64,000 bases of DNA, from the NCBI GenBank assembly GCA_036394575.1, contig DASWEY010000016.1, positions 29,398 to 93,397 of the forward strand, given 5' to 3'. Shown piece by piece: positions 58,885 to 64,000 of the stretch. The notes below the pieces were generated by a model. The model worked only from the letters and a program-made list of their open reading frames with translations. It was not told the origin of the DNA and did not search any database. Origin of the DNA: UKL13-2 sp036394575 (lineage in GTDB: Bacteria; Pseudomonadota; Gammaproteobacteria; Burkholderiales; Usitatibacteraceae). Position 1 is the stretch's first letter. Every line of letters begins with the position of its first letter. The translations under genes and the position numbers were made by a program.

Positions 58885-59628
58885 ATGAGCATTATCGAAG
58901 ACCTCGTCATCGCCTCCCGCACCTGCGCCGAACACGGCGTGATCGATGCCTATGGCCACGTCAGCGTGCGCTCGGACCGCGACCGCGACCGCGATCGCTA
59001 CTTCATGGCGCGCGCCATCGCCCCGGAACTGATCACCGAGGACGACATCCTCGAATTCGATCTCGACAGCAATCCAGTCATCGCCGGCGGTCCGGCAGGT
59101 TATAACGAGCGCTATATCCACGGCGAGATCTACAAGCTGCGCCCCGAGATCAATGCCATCGTCCACAACCATTCGCACTCGGTGGTGCCATTCAGCTGCA
59201 CGCCCTGCCAGTTGCGACCGATCTTCCATATGTCGGCCTTCATCGGCCTCGGCATTCCCAACTGGGATATCCGCGAGGCACAGATGGGCACCGATATGTT
59301 AGTGCGCAACAGCTTTCTCGGCGAATCGCTGGCGCGGAAGCTGGGCAAGCATCCCGCAGCATTGATGCGGGGCCATGGCTCAGTGGTGGTCGGCGAGAAA
59401 ATCCAGATCGCGGTCGGCCGCACCGTCTACCTCGACCACAACGCCAAGATGCAGTTCCAGGCGATGATGATGGCCGGTGGCACCGATAACGTCGTCTACA
59501 TGGACGACAGCGAAGTCGCCGCCAATGTGGTCTGGCAGGAGTATGTGCGCTCCTGGGACTTGTGGAAGAAAAAATGGCAGCCGCGTCTGGCGGCGGAGAA
59601 AGCCGCGAAGGCGCAGCGCCCACGCTAG
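58885..59628 (+). CDS. Class II aldolase/adducin family protein, 247 aa
   Basis: IVHNHSHSVVPFS carries two metal-binding His residues, and RGHGSVVVGEKIQIAVGRTVYLDHNAKMQFQAM carries a third. AYGHVSVRS is the usual N-terminal turn of this family. Besides fuculose-type aldolases, the fold includes decarboxylases of dihydroxyphthalate-type substrates. Beside a Rieske oxygenase and a second decarboxylase-like protein, a decarboxylase role is more likely than sugar aldolase. The start is ATG 58885. Confidence 0.85.
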   Translation: MSIIEDLVIASRTCAEHGVIDAYGHVSVRSDRDRDRDRYFMARAIAPELITEDDILEFDLDSNPVIAGGPAGYNERYIHGEIYKLRPEINAIVHNHSHSVVPFSCTPCQLRPIFHMSAFIGLGIPNWDIREAQMGTDMLVRNSFLGESLARKLGKHPAALMRGHGSVVVGEKIQIAVGRTVYLDHNAKMQFQAMMMAGGTDNVVYMDDSEVAANVVWQEYVRSWDLWKKKWQPRLAAEKAAKAQRPR

Positions 59629-59867
59629 CCGGAATATCGCGCCAGGGTCATCGCCGATGTTCCGCACCGACTACCGCTGCAGGTGGGAAAGCAATGACAA
59701 TTTCCCATTGCGCCGGAAATTATGATGAAATCCTGAAAATCCCTCGGCGTCCCATAGAACGCAGGTGAGGCAAGAGGATTTCGTTGGGCGCGCCCGCCAT
59801 CATCAGTCGACTTGAAATTGTGAGGCGGGCGTCCAGTCATTCAATCGTCATACCAGTGGAGGTATTC

Positions 59868-60098
59868 ATGAAGACCGCATTTGCCGTAATTGCCACCGCC
59901 GTTCTGTCACTCGCTGCCGCACCCGCATTCGCCGGAAAATCCTGCGATGAACTGAAGGCGGAAATCGCCGCCAAAATGGACGCCAATGGCGTCAAGGGCT
60001 ACTCCCTCGAAGCCGTACCCAATGACCAGGTGAAGGACGGCAAGGTCGTTGGCAGCTGCGAAGGCGGCACCAAGAAAATCGTTTACAAAAAGGGCTGA
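59868..60098 (+). CDS. DUF1161-like small periplasmic protein, 76 aa
   Basis: A signal peptide (MKTAFAVIATAVLSLAAAPAFA) is followed by KSCDELKAEIAAKMDANGVKGYSL and VVGSCEGGTKKIVYKKG, the whole DUF1161 domain with its two Cys residues. Ribosome site GGAGG at 59859-59863. The function is unknown; members are often induced by stress. It is convergent with the large acyl-CoA dehydrogenase gene. Confidence 0.82.
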   Translation: MKTAFAVIATAVLSLAAAPAFAGKSCDELKAEIAAKMDANGVKGYSLEAVPNDQVKDGKVVGSCEGGTKKIVYKKG

Positions 60099-60163
60099 GT
60101 GTTCAAGCGGGGCGCCGGGAATGCGCGCTCAGCCCGGTATCGCAAGCCCCAATAAGAAAACGT

Positions 60164-60225
60164 AGAACGCCATTCGGCGCGGCTTTCGGGGCAAAAATGC
60201 TCTGGAAGCCGCGCCAATGCTGGAC
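60164..60225. repeat. Palindromic intergenic element, copy E (62 bases)
   Basis: It begins AGAACGCCATTCGGCGCG, has core GGGGCAAAAATGCTC, and ends GCCGCGCCAATGCTGGAC. It lies between two convergent genes, DUF1161 and the large acyl-CoA dehydrogenase, where a bidirectional terminator would be useful. Confidence 0.84.
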
Positions 60226-60320
60226 TTTTAAATTCATCGCAGCTGTACCGCCCGGTCGGCGCATTGGCAACATCCGGCTTTACAGGCGCCATCGGCAAGG
60301 AAATTTCAGCCGCCAAGAAC

Positions 60321-62135
60321 CTAGAAGTACGCCTCTTCCATCTGCAGCACGCTGTCCGCGCCGGTGGTAATCGCATCGGCGAAGCCGGTGGCGAGGGTGA
60401 TGATGTGATCGCCATAAAAACGGGTGGTGATGATCTTGGCTTTGAGGAAATCGGTATCGCCCTCGCCCGTCGCCAGTTGCGTGGCCGCAACCAGTGCCGC
60501 GCGCCCCATCATCCAGCCACCGCAAACAGTGCCGGCGAGTTTCAGATAGTGCACCGCACCGGCATTGACTGCGCCGGGATTGCCCGGGAACACGGTGGCG
60601 ATCCATTCCGTCGCGCGTTTGAATTCCTTGATGCCGGCAGCCAGCGCCTTGGCGAACGCCGTCAAATTCACGTCGTTCGCCGCCTCAAGCTGCGGCAGCA
60701 GTTTTTCCATTTCCCTGATCAGCGCCAGCGCGGTCTGCCCGCCCTCGCGACCGACCTTGCGGCCGACCAGGTCGTTCGCCTGGATGCCGGTGGTGCCTTC
60801 GTAAATCGCCGAGATGCGTGAGTCGCGATAGTACTGCGCCGCGCCGGTCTCCTCGATGAAGCCCATGCCGCCGTGGATCTGTACGCCCAGCGAGGTGACG
60901 TCGATGCCGACTTCGGTGCTCCAGCCCTTGACGATCGGGATCATCAGGTCGACCAGGGACTGATGCATGTGCTTTTCAGCCTGATCGGTCGAGCGCTCGG
61001 CGATGTCGAGGCAGCTTGCGGTCCAGTAAATCAGCGCCCGCGTGGCCTCGGTGTAAGCGCGCATGGTCAGCAACATGCGCTTCACATCCGGGTGAAAAAT
61101 GATCGGTACGGATTTTGGCGAGGGGCCCAGCGAAGCCGGCACCGGCACCGTCGGGCGCCCCTGCACGCGTTCGCGCGCCCACACCAGCGCATGCTGGTAG
61201 GAACGCTCGGCGATCGACACGCCTTCGAGACCGACGCCGAGGCGCGCGGCATTCATCATCACGAACATGTACTCGAGGCCGCGATTCGGCTCGCCCACCA
61301 CATAGCCGGTGGCGCCGCCGTCCTCGCCGTAGACCATCACGCAGGTGGGGCTGGCGTGAATGCCGAGCTTGTGTTCGATCGACACGCACTTCACATCGTT
61401 GCGCGCCCCGAGCGAGCCGTCGGCGTTCACCATATTTTTCGGCACCACGAACAGCGAAATCCCCTTCACGCCCTCGGGCGCGCCTTCGATGCGCGCCAAC
61501 ACCAGATGGATGATGTTCTCGGTGTAGTCGTGCTCGCCGTAAGTGATGAAAATTTTCTGGCCGAATACTTTGTAACTGCCATCGGCCTGCGGCACCGCCT
61601 TGGTCCGCACCAGGGCCAGATCGGAACCGGCCTGCGGCTCGGTCAGGTTCATGGTGCCGGTCCACTCGCCCGCCACCATCTTCGGCAAATAGGTGTCCTG
61701 CAGGTATTTGGAGCCATGCTGCACCAACGCTTCGACCGCGCCATTGGTCAGCAGGGGGCAGAGCTTGAACGCCATATTGGCGCTGCCCAGCATTTCGCTG
61801 ACCGGGATCGCGATCGTATGCGGCAGACCCTGGCCGCCGTATTCAGCGGGACCGGCCAGCAGGCTCCAGCCGCCCTCGATATATTTCCAGTACGCCTCCT
61901 TGAAACCCTTTGGCGTCGTTACCTTGCCCTGGTCCCATTTGGCGCCCTCGATATCGCCGGAGCGATTGAGCGGCGACAGCACATTGGCCGAAAACTTGCC
62001 CGCTTCATCAAGAATGGCTTCCGCGAGATCGGCGGTCACTTCCTCGCAGCCGGGCAACGCGCCGATCTTGTCGAGGCCGACCACATGCTTGAGGATGAAA
62101 TTGATGTCTTTCAGCGGGGCGGTGTATTCACTCAT
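60321..62135 (-). CDS. Long acyl-CoA dehydrogenase (FadE/DmdC-like), 604 aa
   Basis: The acyl-CoA dehydrogenase core includes NLTEPQAGSDLALVR, ITYGEHDYTENIIH and the catalytic Glu in SAIYEGTTGIQANDLVG (about residue 432). A C-terminal helical extension of about 130 residues follows, as in the larger family members related to DmdC and other fatty-acyl enzymes. The preferred start is ATG 62135; an upstream TTG is not needed. It lies 57 bases downstream of etfA and feeds its electrons to ETF. Substrate chain length unknown. Confidence 0.9.
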   Translation of the reverse strand: MSEYTAPLKDINFILKHVVGLDKIGALPGCEEVTADLAEAILDEAGKFSANVLSPLNRSGDIEGAKWDQGKVTTPKGFKEAYWKYIEGGWSLLAGPAEYGGQGLPHTIAIPVSEMLGSANMAFKLCPLLTNGAVEALVQHGSKYLQDTYLPKMVAGEWTGTMNLTEPQAGSDLALVRTKAVPQADGSYKVFGQKIFITYGEHDYTENIIHLVLARIEGAPEGVKGISLFVVPKNMVNADGSLGARNDVKCVSIEHKLGIHASPTCVMVYGEDGGATGYVVGEPNRGLEYMFVMMNAARLGVGLEGVSIAERSYQHALVWARERVQGRPTVPVPASLGPSPKSVPIIFHPDVKRMLLTMRAYTEATRALIYWTASCLDIAERSTDQAEKHMHQSLVDLMIPIVKGWSTEVGIDVTSLGVQIHGGMGFIEETGAAQYYRDSRISAIYEGTTGIQANDLVGRKVGREGGQTALALIREMEKLLPQLEAANDVNLTAFAKALAAGIKEFKRATEWIATVFPGNPGAVNAGAVHYLKLAGTVCGGWMMGRAALVAATQLATGEGDTDFLKAKIITTRFYGDHIITLATGFADAITTGADSVLQMEEAYF

Positions 62136-62192
62136 GGCGGTCGCTTTCAATCGATACGGGTGCGGCTTGCGGGAAAAATAAAAGCGCTGAAT

Positions 62193-63119
62193 TTACAACT
62201 TGGCAGTCAACTCCGGCACCAGCTGGAACAGATCGCCGACCAGGCCGTAATCGGCAACCTGGAAAATCGGCGCTTCCGGATCCTTGTTGATGGCGACGAT
62301 CACCTTGCTGTCCTTCATGCCGGCCAGGTGCTGGATCGCGCCCGAAATGCCCACCGCGATGTAGAGCTCGGGCGCCACGATCTTGCCCGTCTGGCCAACC
62401 TGGTAATCGTTGGGGCAGTAGCCCGAATCGACCGCGGCGCGCGAGGCGCCGATCGCCGCGCCGAGCTTGTCGGCGAGCGCCTCGACGATCTTGAAGTTTT
62501 CCCCGCTCGCGAGGCCGCGTCCGCCGGAAACGATGCGCTTGGCCGCCGCGAGCTCGGGGCGCGCAGACTTGGTGAGCTCCTGCGAGACGAGCTTCGATTG
62601 CGCCTTGTCGGGGCCGGCGGCGAGCGTTTCGACCGGCGCGGATCCGGACGCGAGTGCGGCATCGAATCCCGTGGACCGCACGGTGACGACCTTGACCGCG
62701 TCCGACGACTGCACGGTGGCGAACGCATTGCCGGCGTAAATCGGGCGCACGAAGGTGTCGGGCGATTCGACGCCGATGATGTCCGAGACCTGCGCGACAT
62801 CGAGGAGCGCCGCCACGCGCGGCATGAAGTTCTTGCCGAATGAGCTCGCCGGTGCGACCACGTGCGAGTAACCCTTGGCGAGCGGAGCTACGAGCGCGGC
62901 GATGTTTTCCGCAAGGCCCGTGGCGTAATGCGGCGCTTCGGCAAGCAGTACCTTGGCGACGCCGGCGAGCTTCGATGCCGCCTCCGCGGCGGCCTTCGCG
63001 CCCTGCCCCGCGACCAGCACGTGGACCTCACCGCCCATCTTCGCGGCGGCGGTCACGGCGTTCGGCGTTCCCGGCTTGAGGTGACTGCCGTCGTGCTCGG
63101 CGATGACGAGGACGGCCAT
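62193..63119 (-). CDS. etfA: Electron transfer flavoprotein alpha subunit, 308 aa
   Basis: The alpha chain binds FAD. The C-terminal domain has VSGGRGLASGENF, AAIGASRAAVDSGYCPNDYQVGQTGKIVAPELYIAVGISGA (in blocks) and INKDPEAPIFQVADYGLVGDLF. It accepts electrons from acyl-CoA dehydrogenases and passes them to ETF:quinone oxidoreductase. The start lies one base after the etfB stop, so they are coupled. From about codon 225 back to the start, codon use shifts to a strongly GC-rich style (GAG, AAG, CTC) unlike genes to the left. Confidence 0.95.
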   Translation of the reverse strand: MAVLVIAEHDGSHLKPGTPNAVTAAAKMGGEVHVLVAGQGAKAAAEAASKLAGVAKVLLAEAPHYATGLAENIAALVAPLAKGYSHVVAPASSFGKNFMPRVAALLDVAQVSDIIGVESPDTFVRPIYAGNAFATVQSSDAVKVVTVRSTGFDAALASGSAPVETLAAGPDKAQSKLVSQELTKSARPELAAAKRIVSGGRGLASGENFKIVEALADKLGAAIGASRAAVDSGYCPNDYQVGQTGKIVAPELYIAVGISGAIQHLAGMKDSKVIVAINKDPEAPIFQVADYGLVGDLFQLVPELTAKL

Positions 63120-63120
63120 G

Positions 63121-63870
63121 TCAAATCACCTTCGCTTCGTTCTTGAGCTTCGAGACCAGCTCGTCGACGTCCTTCACCATCACGCCGCCCTTGCGCTTGC
63201 CGGGCTCGGCGACCTTGAGCGTCTTCAGACGCGGCGCCACGTCGACGCCCAGGTCGGCGGGCTTCACGACCTCGAGCGGCTTCTTCTTCGCCTTCATGAT
63301 GTTGGGCAGCGTCGCGTAACGCGGCGTGTTGAGGCGCAGGTCCGTGGTCACGATCGCGGGCATCTTCACCTCGATCGTTTCCAGCCCGCCGTCGATCTCG
63401 CGCGTGACGCGCGCCGAGCCCGCGTCCAGCTCGACCTTGCTCGCGAAGGTGGCCTGCGGCCAATCGAGAAGCGCGGCGAGCATCTGCCCCACCTGGTTGG
63501 CGTCGTCGTCGATCGCCTGCTTGCCGGCGATCACGAGTCCGGGCGATTCCTTCGCCACCAGCGCCTTGAGCAGCTTGGCCACGGCGAGCGGCTGCAGCTC
63601 GACGTCGGTCTCGACCAGGATGGCGCGGTCGGCGCCCATCGCCAGCGCAGTGCGCAGCGTTTCCTGGCACGCCACCGGCCCGACCGAGACCGCGATCACC
63701 TCGGTCGCCTTTCCCGCCTCCTTCAGCTTCAACGCCTCCTCGATCGCGATCTCGTCGAAGGGGTTCATCGACATCTTCACGTTGGCGAGCTCGACGCCGG
63801 ATTGGTCGGACTTCACGCGCACCTTCACGTTGAAGTCGACCACGCGCTTGACGGGAACGAGGATTTTCAT
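63121..63870 (-). CDS. etfB: Electron transfer flavoprotein beta subunit, 249 aa
   Basis: The beta chain binds AMP. MKILVPVKRVVDFNVKVRVK, NPFDEIAIEEALKLKEAG and MGADRAILVETDVELQPLAVAKLL are the usual opening blocks. VIAGKQAIDDDANQVGQMLAALL is the AMP-binding region. It forms the ETF dimer with EtfA for acyl-CoA dehydrogenases. The start ATG is 63870, preceded by a short GC-rich leader. Its codon use is noticeably more GC-rich than in the branched-chain genes. Confidence 0.96.
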   Translation of the reverse strand: MKILVPVKRVVDFNVKVRVKSDQSGVELANVKMSMNPFDEIAIEEALKLKEAGKATEVIAVSVGPVACQETLRTALAMGADRAILVETDVELQPLAVAKLLKALVAKESPGLVIAGKQAIDDDANQVGQMLAALLDWPQATFASKVELDAGSARVTREIDGGLETIEVKMPAIVTTDLRLNTPRYATLPNIMKAKKKPLEVVKPADLGVDVAPRLKTLKVAEPGKRKGGVMVKDVDELVSKLKNEAKVI

Positions 63871-63924
63871 CGCGGGGACGATCGATTCAAACGACCGTTT
63901 GAAGTATACAGGCTCGCCTCGAAG

Positions 63925-64000
63925 CTACCCCTTGCGGCGCCGACGCAGGAGGGCCTCCAGCTCGCCCACGATCCCGCGGCGAAACGCGAGGACGCAGACC
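63925..64000 (-). CDS. C-terminal end of an unidentified protein, possibly a LivM-like permease
   Basis: Only the last 24 or so codons are visible, ending in a TAG at 63925-63927. The tail reads LAFRRGIVGELEALLRRRRKG. RGIVG followed by a basic end resembles the tails of branched-chain amino acid ABC transporter permeases, but so little sequence cannot establish this. It lies upstream of etfB on the same strand with a gap of 54 bases. Confidence 0.35.
   Translation of the reverse strand, partial: VCVLAFRRGIVGELEALLRRRRKG

Noticed and set aside
60873..62843. Plus-strand open frame of 656 codons opposite acyl-CoA dehydrogenase and etfA
   Set aside because: It crosses two real, conserved minus-strand genes and encodes a His/Arg-rich product typical of antisense frames.
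1..64000. tRNA or rRNA genes, insertion sequences, integrase or phage genes
   Set aside because: No tRNA cloverleaf with a TTCRANY arm, rRNA stretch or transposase/integrase motif was noticed in any gap or frame.

Overview
The window reads as chromosomal DNA of a betaproteobacterium, most likely a Burkholderiales-like and possibly uncultured lineage. Evidence for this is two Bug-family tripartite-tricarboxylate binding proteins, a pyruvate dehydrogenase operon whose E3 carries its own lipoyl domain, the short FeoB with a Cys-rich partner, and full branched-chain amino acid catabolism. Coding DNA is GC-rich and densely packed. The first 7 kb is visibly less GC-rich. No rRNA, tRNA, CRISPR array, transposase or phage gene was seen.

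Layout. (1) 1-7023: start of a UDP-glucuronate decarboxylase gene (minus strand), then a small unknown gene and two large TPR-glycosyltransferase genes; the second is a tandem double unit. (2) 7223-14990, minus strand: a type IV pilin with a strong sigma-54 promoter, then a signalling block made of GAF/HD-GYP protein, GAF/MshEN/PilB-type ATPase, class II cyclic-nucleotide phosphodiesterase, double-FHA protein and PP2C phosphatase. (3) 15427-21309: aceE-aceF-lpdA. (4) 21408-28432: miscellaneous genes, including an LpxR-like lipid A deacylase, a toxin-antitoxin pair and a possible nuclease. (5) 28626-46847, plus strand: a branched-chain amino acid catabolic region with leucine genes (liuA, liuB, liuC, liuD), valine genes (acyl-CoA dehydrogenase, hydratase, hydroxyisobutyryl-CoA hydrolase, mmsB, mmsA) and isoleucine-type SDR and thiolase. 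Several unrelated small envelope genes lie among them. (6) 47071-54446: two gene groups that meet tail to tail, each behind a Fur-like site. One is di-heme cytochrome lipoprotein, coiled-coil porin, FMN-binding protein, ApbE and membrane protein; the other is FeoA, FeoB and a Cys-rich protein. (7) 54649-59628: a Rieske oxygenase alpha/beta pair, an amidohydrolase-type decarboxylase, a Bug protein and a class II aldolase-family protein, probably an aromatic-acid module. (8) 60321-64000: large acyl-CoA dehydrogenase, ETF alpha and beta, and the tail of another gene.

How parts work together. The acyl-CoA dehydrogenases of region 5 need an electron acceptor, and the ETF genes of region 8 supply that function. 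In region 6 the flavin, heme and porin proteins look like an envelope redox route that could make or admit Fe(II) for FeoAB. In regions 1 and 2 the TPR-glycosyltransferases end next to a Ser/Thr-rich pilin, which suggests, but does not prove, pilin glycosylation.

The window also holds several intergenic repeat families. The clearest is a 62-66 base palindromic element present five times (21314, 31943, 40606, 49840, 60164). Two further families occur as inverted REP-like pairs.
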